In this document: one piece after another, positions 1 to 8,344 of the stretch
How the letters are laid out: each line of letters begins with the position of its first letter
Numbering within the stretch: the first letter of the stretch is position 1
Assembly (NCBI GenBank): GCA_034932485.1
Contig: JAYFOQ010000015.1
Span: 1 to 64,000 of the forward strand
Direction: 5' to 3'
Length of the DNA: 64,000 bases
DNA from: Gordonibacter sp034932485
GTDB lineage: Bacteria; Actinomycetota; Coriobacteriia; Coriobacteriales; Eggerthellaceae
Position numbers and translations under genes: made by a program
Notes under the pieces: model-generated
What the model was told of the DNA's origin: nothing
Database searches by the model: none
What the model saw: only the letters and a program-made list of their open reading frames with translations

Positions 1-145
1 AATCCTTTCTGACGAGGCTTAAAACCCTCAGGAAAACAACTGCGCCCTCCACTTTGTACACGTCCTTTATCCCATATTTGATGCTTTAGGTAAAGAACGC
101 GGCCACAGCGTAAGAAGTGGCAGAAAGAATATACGAGGAAAGGCT

Positions 146-382
146 ATGGGTGATTTGAGGGCAAAGGGGGTTCGGATGCTTGTACTGCGCGACTTCTGTC
201 GCAGGCTGTGCTGGCTACCTTACCTGCGGGCGAAACTGAAAAATGAGAGAGGTCAGGGTACGACGGAGTACGCCATTCTGGTAGGCGTGCTGGTGGTGAT
301 AGCGATTCTGGCTATTGCGGTATTTCGTCCTAAGTTGCAAGAACTTTGGGATGCCATTGCTAGCGGCATCAATGGGCTTTGA
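146..382 (+). CDS. Flp-type small pilin of the tad locus
   Basis: This 78-residue protein carries the type IVb (Flp) prepilin signature. A basic leader ends in Arg-Gly, followed by Gln-Gly-Thr-Thr-Glu-Tyr and a hydrophobic helix. If the prepilin peptidase cuts after Gly36, Glu41 and Tyr42 fall at mature positions 5 and 6, as in Flp pilins. The start is supported by an AGGAAAGG-type ribosome binding site just upstream. It is the first gene of the tad cluster here and is probably a pilin subunit processed by the peptidase at 5384-6283. The leader is longer than in classical Flp proteins. Which of the two Flp-like proteins in the locus is the major pilin cannot be told from sequence. Confidence 0.82.
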   Translation: MGDLRAKGVRMLVLRDFCRRLCWLPYLRAKLKNERGQGTTEYAILVGVLVVIAILAIAVFRPKLQELWDAIASGINGL

Positions 383-693
383 TGAAGAGGCGCGCAAAGA
401 ACTCTTGCGAAGGTTCGCGAGCTTTGGTGCGAACCTCGATGTTAAGGGTTTGTCGCGCTATGTCGCTGGAGAGAGTGACGGGGTGTTTTCGGCATCGCTT
501 GATTGACGTGCAGGGACAGGGAACAGTGGAGTTTGCTTTGGTTGCAGCAGGATTTCTGTCAGTGACTATCGCCTGCGGCATGCTCTGGCGTGTTTTTGAG
601 GGTGGTCTTTTTGTTGAGCATGCGCTTACGGCTGCCTCGCATCACGTACAGGGTATTGCGCCAGGTTTTCTTGTTGACGTGTTTTTGTATTGA
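382..693 (+). CDS. TadE-like / small pseudopilin
   Basis: A 103-residue protein with a prepilin-like motif (Gly-Gln-Gly-Thr-Val-Glu-Phe) around residue 45, followed by a hydrophobic segment, then a short tail. The Glu five residues after the putative cleavage Gly is the feature shared by Flp and TadE pseudopilins. The ATG shares its A with the TGA of the previous gene, so translation is probably coupled. An in-frame TTG one codon earlier is possible but less likely. It is shorter than typical TadE proteins. I infer a minor pilin role from motif and position; no specific family beyond this is recognised. Confidence 0.65.
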   Translation: MKRRAKNSCEGSRALVRTSMLRVCRAMSLERVTGCFRHRLIDVQGQGTVEFALVAAGFLSVTIACGMLWRVFEGGLFVEHALTAASHHVQGIAPGFLVDVFLY

Positions 694-719
694 GAACATC
701 TTTGGAGGAGGGGGGTGCG

Positions 720-1283
720 ATGGGTGACTGCGAAGTGCGTTCGGCGGGTTGGCGTCGAATATGGTGGCTTTCCTGGGTACCAGGATGCGCCGAACGTGGT
801 CAGGCAACGGTTGAGGCGGCGGTTGTTATCCCGATATTGTTCGTCGCGCTGCTCCTGCTGCTACAGCCAGGCATTTTGCTATACGACCGCATGGTTATGC
901 AAGCTGCGGCTGCAGAGGGTTGTCGCCTGCTCGCGACAAAGACGGGGGTTTTGGGCGATATGGATGGCTCATGCGAGGCGTTTGTTCGGCATCGCTTGGG
1001 TTCGGTTCCGCCACACGACTGCTTTCATATTCATCGCGATGGGTGTAGCTGGAAGATCATCATGGAAGGTGACGAAGCATCGCAGATAGTACGCGTCACG
1101 ATAGAAAATGACGTGCGTCCCCTACCCTTGCTCGATATTGCCGCGGTTTTGCTGGGTATGACCGATGCTGAAGGGAATTTGCATGTAGAGGTATCAGTTT
1201 CCCAGTCAACGCAGCCTTCCTGGGTTGACGGTGTTGAAGCTGGTAGAGACCCCTCTTCATGGGTTGGAGCGTGGTTATCGTGA
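720..1283 (+). CDS. TadE-like pseudopilin
   Basis: A 187-residue TadE-family protein. After a basic and aromatic N-terminus it shows Glu-Arg-Gly-Gln-Ala-Thr-Val-Glu, with the conserved Glu five residues after the cleavage Gly, then a long hydrophobic helix (about residues 32-52) and an extracytoplasmic domain of about 130 residues. TadE/F/G pseudopilins are needed for assembly of Flp pili and are processed by the same peptidase as the pilin. The ATG at 720 follows a strong GGAGGAGGGGG site; the longer in-frame TTG at 690 lacks one. The 3' end overlaps the next gene. Confidence 0.75.
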   Translation: MGDCEVRSAGWRRIWWLSWVPGCAERGQATVEAAVVIPILFVALLLLLQPGILLYDRMVMQAAAAEGCRLLATKTGVLGDMDGSCEAFVRHRLGSVPPHDCFHIHRDGCSWKIIMEGDEASQIVRVTIENDVRPLPLLDIAAVLLGMTDAEGNLHVEVSVSQSTQPSWVDGVEAGRDPSSWVGAWLS

Positions 1284-3439
1284 GGATGTGGATGCTTCGG
1301 CGTCGCAAATATGATTCGTCGATGTTGCTGAGAGACGAAGAGGGATTCACCACAGTAGGGGTGGCGCTCGCGCTTCTTATCGCGCTGTCCCTTGTATTTA
1401 CCGCTGGTCAGGTGTATCGCGTAAATTCAGCTTCAGCCGATGTGCAAAACGTAGCCGATGCTGCAGCGCTGGCTGCTGAAAATCAGGTTGCCCAGTTTAT
1501 GATTGTAGTACGCGTCTGTGATGCGGTTGTGCTCTCGCTTTCACTTACCGGTATTGCAGCAACGGGGCTAGGCGTGGCTGCGCTTTGTACGCCAGCTACA
1601 GCAGCTGCGTCTGAAACGCTTCTTAAGGCAGGACGCGAGATCATGCAAGCGCGCGATGCTTTTGCTGATAAAGCGGCCGTAGGACTGAATCGTTTGCAGA
1701 AAGCGGTGCCCTTTTTGGCGGCAGCAAGTGCTGCTGGCATAGCGTCGGCAAATGATGGTGGTCAGATGGGGGCAACCTATCTGAGTTTCGCTGTTCTCGT
1801 GCCAGCAGAAGGTAAGGATATCGTCCTTGACGCTGTTGAGGGGGCGCAAGAGCTCGCCAACGATGTTGAACGAGAGGCAGAATCTATCAAGCAGGCTGCT
1901 GCCGTAGCCGAAAATGCTGCACAAGAGGCCAACGTTTGGAAGGAGCGGGCGTTTCGGCGGGATTGTGGCGACGATCCGTCGTACTGTATGTCTGAGCGTG
2001 CCTCTACACTCGCAGGATTAAGCGGATCGGAAAACCCGCGCTATGCAAGTGTTGATGCGTGGTCGTTCTCTGTTGCACTTGATCGTGCTCGTACGTACTA
2101 CGCCCATCGTCTGGCTGAAGAGATGCCCCAGGGGGCGTCGGTTGAGGAGCAGGCGCGTTCCGCCCTGCGTGAGCGTTTTTATGTTTATGCGTCGTCCGAA
2201 GTGGCGCGAGGTTATGTTCATGAGACGGCAGCGAGCTTTGATGCTTTATTCCCTCATCTACCTAAAGACACAGCGCACATGCGCGAAACGACACTGTATA
2301 CCGATATGGTTTATCCCGTTTCATTAGAGAGCGGCGAACCAGTTATGCACGCATGGCGCGGCTGTCCTGGGGCATTGGGGGTATCGGGGCAGGGGTCTAT
2401 CTCTCAGATGGAGCAAGGAAATTTCATTACCTGTTCGCAGTGCAACTTTTCGGCTGCAAGCATGGGGAAGGTGGCAGCGGCGTCCACATCGATTGAGAAC
2501 GGTTTTGAGTACCACTACGAGGCGGTCGCTCAGGCGGCAGAAGCTTATCAGAAGCTGCGGGAAGAACTCGATCCTCTTACCGTAGAAGTAAAAGATAAGG
2601 CGAGCAGCTTATTTGATCGCTGTATCGATGTTCTACGAAAGGCGTGCGGTAAACGTATCGAGGCAGTGCCACCTGGGCGGTTTGGCGTAGTCGCGTTTGC
2701 AGTGAATACACGAGTAGCGCCTGCTTCCACGGGCTTTTCCAGTGGGTATGTGCGGGAGGCGGGGTCGCTCGGTGCTCGGGCTGCGGTATCGGCTGCGACG
2801 TTGGTGGCCGAGCCGTCCGACGAGGGAAAGAATGTACTCTCGTCGCTGCTTGACGGTTTGGAAGGCGAAGGCGGGGCGATGACGGGAGCCTTAGGCATTG
2901 TGCTTGATTGCTGGTCGAGTCTGTTACAGGCCTATGTTGACGGTCAACAGGCGCTTGAAAAAGCGATAGCGCGTGCGGTAGATACCCTACCGCTTGGCAG
3001 TGCGAGTGGGCTGGGGGTCTGGGCTACTTCGGCGCTTGAAAAAGCGGTTGGAGCATTGGGGCTTCAGCCAGCAGAACTCGATGCCCTCAAGCCTGTGGTG
3101 GTGAATTCGGCTCATGTTGCAGGCGCTGAAGATGGTTCATTTTCAACGCGATTCCTTGCAGTCAAAGCGCGCATGATAGCAACTCCGCTCTCGTCGGCCG
3201 ATTTGTTTTCCTCGGTTATCACGTCGGCTGAAGCAGCTGCGCTCGATAGCCTTGCTTCTCTTGATGGAACTATCGAGATTGCATCCATTAGGTTATGGGA
3301 AGAGGGTGGCCCATCTATACCCATCACTTTGGTATTACCGCAAGCTGCCAAAGAGGCAACCGCTGGCTTCATTAGTTCTCTCGCCGATAACGTCAGGGCG
3401 CTTTACGCCCAGGTAGCCGGGGTGAGAACGTGGGAATAA
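1280..3439 (+). CDS. TadG-like pilus assembly protein
   Basis: A large (about 719 aa) protein starting with a TadG-type region: Glu-Glu-Gly-Phe-Thr-Thr-Val, a single hydrophobic helix, then a stretch ending in a Val-Ala-Asp-Ala-Ala-Ala-Leu-Ala-Ala motif that is typical of TadG/Tad-like N-terminal domains. The rest is Ala-rich, mostly helical in appearance, with a small Cys cluster near residues 370-395, and has no recognised catalytic motif. It probably sits anchored in the membrane with a long extracellular domain. The GTG at 1280 overlaps the previous stop and has GGAG ten bases upstream; ATG 1286 and ATG 1259 are alternatives. Confidence 0.68.
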   Translation: MRMWMLRRRKYDSSMLLRDEEGFTTVGVALALLIALSLVFTAGQVYRVNSASADVQNVADAAALAAENQVAQFMIVVRVCDAVVLSLSLTGIAATGLGVAALCTPATAAASETLLKAGREIMQARDAFADKAAVGLNRLQKAVPFLAAASAAGIASANDGGQMGATYLSFAVLVPAEGKDIVLDAVEGAQELANDVEREAESIKQAAAVAENAAQEANVWKERAFRRDCGDDPSYCMSERASTLAGLSGSENPRYASVDAWSFSVALDRARTYYAHRLAEEMPQGASVEEQARSALRERFYVYASSEVARGYVHETAASFDALFPHLPKDTAHMRETTLYTDMVYPVSLESGEPVMHAWRGCPGALGVSGQGSISQMEQGNFITCSQCNFSAASMGKVAAASTSIENGFEYHYEAVAQAAEAYQKLREELDPLTVEVKDKASSLFDRCIDVLRKACGKRIEAVPPGRFGVVAFAVNTRVAPASTGFSSGYVREAGSLGARAAVSAATLVAEPSDEGKNVLSSLLDGLEGEGGAMTGALGIVLDCWSSLLQAYVDGQQALEKAIARAVDTLPLGSASGLGVWATSALEKAVGALGLQPAELDALKPVVVNSAHVAGAEDGSFSTRFLAVKARMIATPLSSADLFSSVITSAEAAALDSLASLDGTIEIASIRLWEEGGPSIPITLVLPQAAKEATAGFISSLADNVRALYAQVAGVRTWE

Positions 3440-3909
3440 GAATGTTTGGGGCTGTTAACCGTAGGGTGCTCTTTCGGCAAGATTTGTCGGCTCGAACAAG
3501 TGGCCAGATGACGGTTGAACTTGCAGTGGTATTTCCCTTACTCATGGTGGTGGCGGTTGTGGCAGTGAATGCTGTGTTGTTTTTCTCGGAGTGTGCAGCA
3601 TTTGATCGTCTGGTGCGCGATGCGGTGCGGGTGCATGCGACATCGCCGGCCTACGGGCAGAGCCTTGAACAAAGCCGTGCTCTTGTCGCCGATACCCTAG
3701 GCCAAGCTTCGGATCGGCCGTACCTTGAGGTGCGCGTTGTTGTTGAAGGTGTGCAAGGTGGCTATGCGCGATTTACGGCAACGCTTGAATTTTCACCGAC
3801 GCTGTTCGGATTAGGTTTGAGGTCGTCGGTGTTTGGCGTGGCGCTTCCTCGTCTCAAGCATTCCGCATCGATGACGGTGGATCCCTATAGGTCGGGGGTG
3901 TTGTTATGA
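3430..3909 (+). CDS. TadE-like pseudopilin
   Basis: A 159-residue TadE-family protein with the signature Ser-Gly-Gln-Met-Thr-Val-Glu-Leu followed by a hydrophobic helix (about residues 32-52) and a small beta-rich C-terminal part. The Glu lies five residues after the candidate cleavage Gly. The start overlaps the previous reading frame (GTG at 3430, or ATG at 3442), and its stop overlaps the next ATG, so it is embedded in the translationally coupled tad operon. Its role is inferred as a minor pilin or assembly factor. Confidence 0.75.
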   Translation: MGIRMFGAVNRRVLFRQDLSARTSGQMTVELAVVFPLLMVVAVVAVNAVLFFSECAAFDRLVRDAVRVHATSPAYGQSLEQSRALVADTLGQASDRPYLEVRVVVEGVQGGYARFTATLEFSPTLFGLGLRSSVFGVALPRLKHSASMTVDPYRSGVLL

Positions 3910-4454
3910 GGGTCGCTGTGAGAAGAGCCTTGGTTGCTGTCGTTGTTCTTGGGGTGCTGCTGGTAATTGTGCTGGTAATTGATGCGGTGGTAGAACGCAA
4001 TCGTCCTAGCGTACTGAAGGAAGCGAGGAACGCATTCAGTACGCTGCCGGTTCGCGATGGTCCTTCGGAGGAGGTTTTGTCGCTCGGGCAGAATCTTGGC
4101 CTGTACGGGAGGAGTTTGATTTTGGCTGACCCTACGGCATCGGGCACTTCAAGCAACGGAGAATCTTTGCTCCCTGAAGGCTTTACTGATGAAGTGTTGG
4201 CTATCGAACAATACCGCGACGTACGGGTGGGCGCGGGAGGATCGGTGGTTGGGTTTTCGCTGCAGACTGAGTCAGCTGAGGCATTCGATGTTCTTGGACG
4301 AAGTCTACTTGAGCGTGGATGGACGGTGGTGCCCTCCGGGAGCGGATCGAGCGGGTCGTTTGTGAAGGAGGAGGGGCGGTTTAACTGGCTTCATATTGCC
4401 TGTGTGCAGGTGGGTGATACGACGAGTGTCGTTGTGCAATGCGTAAAGAATTAG
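3906..4454 (+). CDS. tad-locus membrane-anchored protein of unknown function
   Basis: A 182-residue protein with an N-terminal signal anchor (basic residues, then a Val/Leu-rich helix at about residues 8-27) and an extracytoplasmic domain of about 150 residues. I recognise no family. Its ATG overlaps the TGA of the TadE-like gene, so it belongs to the tad operon. The C-terminal part (about residues 105-180), containing 'VVGFSLQTESAEAFDVLG', looks like a compact alpha/beta domain. A role in pilus assembly or surface regulation is only inferred from position. Confidence 0.6.
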   Translation: MRVAVRRALVAVVVLGVLLVIVLVIDAVVERNRPSVLKEARNAFSTLPVRDGPSEEVLSLGQNLGLYGRSLILADPTASGTSSNGESLLPEGFTDEVLAIEQYRDVRVGAGGSVVGFSLQTESAEAFDVLGRSLLERGWTVVPSGSGSSGSFVKEEGRFNWLHIACVQVGDTTSVVVQCVKN

Positions 4455-4467
4455 AAGGAGGATTGAA

Positions 4468-4824
4468 ATGGGAGAAAAAGAAAAAGCTTTAGCGGAACGC
4501 TTAGAAACGGGCACTGCGCTAACCCTGGCGACAAAGGTAAAACAAAGAACGCTCGGATTGCTGTTGAGCGGGCCAAGCGACAAAGCGCTACTGCTTGTAC
4601 CGTGCGGTGACGTACATACGGTAGGTATGCGTCAGGCTATCGACGTAGCCTTCGTAGATCGGAAAGGAATAGTGATCGAATCGCATAGATCAGTAGGGCC
4701 TTTTCGCAGGCTACGCAACGGGAAGGCGGTCGCCGTGGTTGAGCGATTTTCTTTGTGTGGAGAGCCGTGGTTTTGCGCTGGCGATCAGGTAGTGCTTTCG
4801 GGTAGGGAAGAAGTGGCGTCATGA
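4468..4824 (+). CDS. DUF192 family protein
   Basis: A 118-residue protein matching the DUF192 pattern. The central block 'VGMRQAIDVAFVDRKGIVI' corresponds to the family motif Met-Arg-x-x-Ile-Asp-Val-x-Phe-x-Asp, and a later Gly-Asp-Gln-Val ends the fold. It has no signal peptide, although many homologues elsewhere are exported. An AAGGAGG ribosome binding site precedes the ATG. Its stop overlaps the start of the zinc-ribbon gene. DUF192 genes are often found inside actinobacterial tad loci; the biochemical role is unknown. Confidence 0.8.
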   Translation: MGEKEKALAERLETGTALTLATKVKQRTLGLLLSGPSDKALLLVPCGDVHTVGMRQAIDVAFVDRKGIVIESHRSVGPFRRLRNGKAVAVVERFSLCGEPWFCAGDQVVLSGREEVAS

Positions 4825-5387
4825 AAGCCTGTCCGGTGTGCCATGCTCGCACTTTTGACGACGCCGAAATATGTTACGGCTGCATGTATCGTTACGAGGG
4901 GGCACGGCCGACACCCATTCCGGTGGGAAGGCATGCCTCGACCTTAAAGGATGTCGATAGCCAAGGCTCTTCACATCGGGAGACAGAGCGGCTTCAAGGG
5001 GCGTGTCTTAGCGTGCCTGAGCAGGGTGATGATGTGCGTAGGGGACAGCATGTCGTCAGTGTAGGTGCTGAACAAGAAAAAGGCCGTCTTGTTGATTGCC
5101 TTTCTTTTGACGGTGCAGGCTGGGCTGTTCGGGTTGAGTTTGTGGGACGGGAAGAATGCGATACGGGGCTCTCCAGGCCAAATGAGACACGTTCTCCGAA
5201 CGTGTTTGCAGGTGCAGTACCTTCCTCTTCGACGGAAAGTTTGGCAGGCTCCCTTCCTCTCACTATTCATATTTGCCCGAATTTTGACGCAGAGCATAAG
5301 GCGAGGGGATTACTTTCGGAGAGGACAGAGGGTTCGGTATCTTGCTGTACAGAAAAAGATTATGCCAAACAGGTGGTGGGGGCATGA
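4821..5387 (+). CDS. zinc-ribbon protein of the tad locus
   Basis: A 188-residue protein beginning with a clear zinc ribbon: Cys4-x2-Cys7 and Cys18-x2-Cys21. The rest is polar, low in recognisable motifs and probably partly disordered, ending in a more hydrophobic beta-like strand around 'SLPLTIHICPNF'. It overlaps the DUF192 gene by ATGA and the prepilin peptidase gene by ATGA, so it is translated with them. In other actinobacteria, zinc-ribbon proteins with C-terminal FHA domains occur near pili, but no FHA motif is visible here. Function unknown. Confidence 0.6.
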   Translation: MKACPVCHARTFDDAEICYGCMYRYEGARPTPIPVGRHASTLKDVDSQGSSHRETERLQGACLSVPEQGDDVRRGQHVVSVGAEQEKGRLVDCLSFDGAGWAVRVEFVGREECDTGLSRPNETRSPNVFAGAVPSSSTESLAGSLPLTIHICPNFDAEHKARGLLSERTEGSVSCCTEKDYAKQVVGA

Positions 5388-6283
5388 CAGCGGTCTATAT
5401 AGCTTTGGCTGCGGCATGTTTGGGAGCATTGGCGGGGTGGTTTGCCCTCCCTTGGGTGAGCAATGTGTTGCTGATTCGCGTTTGTCGACGATCTGATGTG
5501 TGGTGGGGTGAGTCGCTTCGCGGGTATGAGGAGTTCAAGAGAAAGCATGTGGGCGTTGAACCCGATCGCCGGGCGAAGGGGTATGAGGGTGCATTAGGGA
5601 TATGGCGTGAAGACGCAGCTGCTGCTGCACTTTCGGGATCGCTTACCGAGGAGCGACTTTGGGCTATGAGAGAAGCAGGGTTCAACGTAAAGGGGCTACC
5701 TTCTGCAGGAACCGACGAAGATCGTTTGCGACGGTTCTCCTTTCGAGCAGGGACTGAACAGCGGTTGATTTGCTCGGCAGCTTTGGGAGTTTCCTTCTCT
5801 GCTGCAGCCATCTTCTCCCCGAATGTCGGTGTCGCCGCAATGCTTTGCGTTTGTCTTGGAGCTATGGCTGCTTCTGTTGTGTGTGACATAAGGGCGCGCA
5901 CGATTCCGCTTGAAGTATGCGCGGTGCTTCTGCTGGCTGGAGGGCTGCTTCAGCTATTTGCTGCGGGATGGGAGGGTGTACTGAAGGGCATTTTGGTTGC
6001 TATGACTGTTGCGGTTGTGTCTATGAGCGTGAATTATCTTGCGCGCCCTCGTTTCCCCCGTGGTGCGATCGGGTGTGGAGATGTTCGCTGTATGGGTGCC
6101 CTAGCGGTTGCCACGGGAGCAGGCGCGGTGTGTGGTTTTGCTGCTTGCTATGCATTTGCGGGGTTTGCGGCGGCGGTCGGATGCGCGACGAAGCGGATTG
6201 CGTGGACCGATGGCGTGCCTATGGCTCCGTTTCTTGCAGTATGGCTTGTGATTGGTATGGCCGTTGTTTTGATGTCGTCATAG
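5384..6283 (+). CDS. prepilin peptidase (A24 family, TadV/CpaA role)
   Basis: A 299-residue polytopic membrane protein. The paired catalytic aspartates of A24 peptidases are visible: Asp168 in 'CDIRARTIP' and Asp233 in the Gly-Cys-Gly-Asp motif (the family's GxGD). The N-terminal 'ALPWVSNVLLIR' resembles the start of full-length PulO/PilD-type enzymes. About 90 polar residues follow, without the usual zinc-binding Cys pairs. The enzyme would cleave leader peptides of the Flp and TadE-like proteins in this cluster at the cytoplasmic face of the membrane. The ATG at 5384 overlaps the preceding TGA; an upstream in-frame ATG (5342) lies deep inside the previous gene and is unlikely. Confidence 0.85.
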   Translation: MTAVYIALAAACLGALAGWFALPWVSNVLLIRVCRRSDVWWGESLRGYEEFKRKHVGVEPDRRAKGYEGALGIWREDAAAAALSGSLTEERLWAMREAGFNVKGLPSAGTDEDRLRRFSFRAGTEQRLICSAALGVSFSAAAIFSPNVGVAAMLCVCLGAMAASVVCDIRARTIPLEVCAVLLLAGGLLQLFAAGWEGVLKGILVAMTVAVVSMSVNYLARPRFPRGAIGCGDVRCMGALAVATGAGAVCGFAACYAFAGFAAAVGCATKRIAWTDGVPMAPFLAVWLVIGMAVVLMSS

Positions 6284-6395
6284 GAAGGAGGTTTTTGCAG
6301 AGCTTGACATAGTTGTTCTTTCTTTTGACGGGCTCTAGATGGCGCGAAGAGGGCGTTTGATAACGTGAAGTTTAGGTAATCGAAGAAGGGAATCG

Positions 6396-6635
6396 ATGAA
6401 CATGAAAAGCAAAGAATTCAAAAAAGACACTATGAGTAAAGTGCGTGCGTTGGTTGTGGCCGGGGAAGAAGGAGGGGGTTCGGAAATTGTGCAGACCGTT
6501 ATCGTTCTGGGGTTCGCCGTCGGTCTCGGTGCTGCGCTCATGTTATTGCAGGGTAATATTCAGGCGGCTATCACCACAGCGGGAACCAATATAACCGACA
6601 TGTTCTCTAAGGTTACTTCTGGTGCAGCAAAATAA
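6396..6635 (+). CDS. Flp1-like pilin
   Basis: A 79-residue small protein. A charged leader ends in Gly-Gly-Gly-Ser-Glu-Ile, followed by a hydrophobic helix (about residues 29-52) and a short Thr/Ala-rich tail, the shape of Flp1-like pilins of Gram-positive tad systems. It has its own GAAGGGA ribosome binding site and lies after a 112-base gap, the largest within the locus, so it may have its own promoter, as expected for a major pilin. It would be cleaved by the peptidase encoded just upstream and polymerised by CpaF/TadB/TadC. Confidence 0.75.
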   Translation: MNMKSKEFKKDTMSKVRALVVAGEEGGGSEIVQTVIVLGFAVGLGAALMLLQGNIQAAITTAGTNITDMFSKVTSGAAK

Positions 6636-7179
6636 TTTCACCCGTCGTCAGGGAATTGGAGTGCATTTTTTCGGTGCTTCGAGCGAGCAGGGAGGCAGCG
6701 TAGTTGTTGCTGCTATAGGACTGCCCTTGTTGATGATGTTTCTTCTTGTGACGTTTGATCTGGGGCGCGTTATTTTCTTTGCTGCGGAAGTAAATAACGC
6801 TGCCCATGCTGTGCGCTGTTTGGTGGAGGCTCAGGGCGATTCTATCTTTCGTTCGGACGATCTGAATAGAGAGGCGCTTCTGGCTTCTCCCTCACTTGGA
6901 GGCGAAGGGCTGACGCTTGAGGTTGTAGCAATTGTTGGAGAGGTCGAACATCAAAAGTACGGTCATCAACTCTATGACGACGAACAGCATACGTTTTTTG
7001 AACGGTCAGCGCAGGTGTCAAGCCGTTCTTTAGAAGTGATGGTTGAGATTCGCGGGCATTACCTCACGCCTATCGGATCGCTGATCGCGCAAGCAGGTGG
7101 ATACGAGGATGCACTATTTACCTGTAAAGCTCGTGTTCGAGGGTCAATTGACGAGACGATTGGGGGAGGGGTCTGGTGA
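6622..7179 (+). CDS. TadE-like pseudopilin
   Basis: A 185-residue protein with a short basic leader, the motif Glu-Gln-Gly-Gly-Ser-Val-Val-Val, and a hydrophobic helix (about residues 30-52) followed by 'VNNAAHAVRCLVEAQ', the alpha-helix that follows the transmembrane segment in TadE proteins. The Glu at mature position 5 is absent, being replaced by Val, which is unusual. The GTG start at 6622 lies inside the end of the Flp1-like gene; later starts are possible. It overlaps the next gene by GTGA. Confidence 0.66.
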   Translation: MQQNNFTRRQGIGVHFFGASSEQGGSVVVAAIGLPLLMMFLLVTFDLGRVIFFAAEVNNAAHAVRCLVEAQGDSIFRSDDLNREALLASPSLGGEGLTLEVVAIVGEVEHQKYGHQLYDDEQHTFFERSAQVSSRSLEVMVEIRGHYLTPIGSLIAQAGGYEDALFTCKARVRGSIDETIGGGVW

Positions 7180-7682
7180 ACGAATACGAGCGAGGGAGCG
7201 AAGTGGTGCAGGCGGCGGTGGTGTTGCCTTTGGTACTGCTGGTGGTATTTGCGGTTGTGCAGGTGGGCGGCATGATGTTGTCGACACATCGACTTGCCGC
7301 CGATCTTGTTCGAGTGAGTCGTCAAATGGATATTGGGGGCCTCGTGCTTGCGGGAGATAAGGAGGCGTATCTCAAAAGCCAGCTGCTTGGGCCGAGGTCA
7401 CAACTGCAGTCTGAGTGCCTACGTGTGGAAAATGTTGAACTGAAACTTGAACAGAAGGGGCAGGGGGCGCAACCATCAAAAGCCGAAAAGGTTCTGGGCT
7501 CTGATAGCTCCTCGTCTTCTATCGAGCAACGCATGCAAATGGTCAAGGTGTCTTTCGATATTGCCTACGATCTGCCTTCAATGGTTGTTATACCCGGGCT
7601 ATCAGGACAGACAATTATGCGACACCTCGATTGTACGAGTGTTGAGAGTAGGGTAGTAGAAGTTGGAATGGATAGATTATGA
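7176..7682 (+). CDS. TadE-like pseudopilin
   Basis: A 168-residue protein with a very short leader (Met-Asn-Glu-Tyr-Glu-Arg-Gly), then Ser-Glu-Val-Val-Gln and a hydrophobic helix (about residues 13-33). The following part, 'RLAADLVRVSRQMD', resembles the TadE post-membrane helix. Starts and stops overlap both neighbours (GTGA and ATGA), showing tight translational coupling. It is inferred to be a minor pilin or assembly component of the Flp pilus. Confidence 0.68.
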   Translation: MNEYERGSEVVQAAVVLPLVLLVVFAVVQVGGMMLSTHRLAADLVRVSRQMDIGGLVLAGDKEAYLKSQLLGPRSQLQSECLRVENVELKLEQKGQGAQPSKAEKVLGSDSSSSSIEQRMQMVKVSFDIAYDLPSMVVIPGLSGQTIMRHLDCTSVESRVVEVGMDRL

Positions 7683-8344
7683 GCGAACATAATTTTTGTC
7701 TGTCCAAGTATTCGGTTTGCTTCGGGAAAAAGAACGAGGTCGGTACGGTAGCTCCTTTAATTGTTGTTTCGGCCTTGCTTTTACTGACAGTACTCGCATT
7801 TGCTATTGATCAAGGTGTTGCTTGCGCCATAAAGGTACGCCAGGAAAATGCTCTCGACGCAGCTCGCGATGCCTGCATGGCTCCTTCGTTTGCACTTGTT
7901 GCGAAAAACTCGGATGATCCGGGTCGCATGGTTGCTGTTAAGTTGGTTCAGGTGCTGCATGAAGCAGATGTTAAGGGCAAGATAACGGTATGGTTCTACG
8001 AGGTCCCGGTCGAAGACCTGTCCGATTCTCGAAGAGTTTGGGGCATTGGGGTTCAAGCCCAAGAGAATTCTCCTACAACATTTGCCCAAAGCTTAGGAAT
8101 AACTTCATTGCCCGTTGCCTCGAATCGGGTCATTGTGGCAGAGCCATTCTCAAGTGAGGTTACCTGGCGGCCAAATTTTGATGGCGGTAATGGCTGCTAT
8201 GAACTGGATACGGGTAAACCGGGGGAAGACTTGGCATTCTCGCATTTTTCCGAATTGGAAGAGTTCCCCGACGAGGTGAAAGAAGTGGTGCGTGCAGCAG
8301 TTCTGACGGCGGGGTATGAACAGGAAAGAAAAGAGAGGATATGA
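7679..8344 (+). CDS. TadG-like pseudopilin
   Basis: A 221-residue protein. The sequence 'NEVGTVAPLIVVSALLLLTVLAF' is split between a leader ending in Val-Gly and a hydrophobic helix, followed by 'VRQENALDAARDACM', which matches the TadG-like N-terminal pattern. The remaining 150 residues form an extracytoplasmic domain without recognised motifs. It overlaps the upstream gene by ATGA and abuts the cpaB gene by ATGA. The role in pilus assembly is inferred. Confidence 0.65.
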   Translation: MSEHNFCLSKYSVCFGKKNEVGTVAPLIVVSALLLLTVLAFAIDQGVACAIKVRQENALDAARDACMAPSFALVAKNSDDPGRMVAVKLVQVLHEADVKGKITVWFYEVPVEDLSDSRRVWGIGVQAQENSPTTFAQSLGITSLPVASNRVIVAEPFSSEVTWRPNFDGGNGCYELDTGKPGEDLAFSHFSELEEFPDEVKEVVRAAVLTAGYEQERKERI

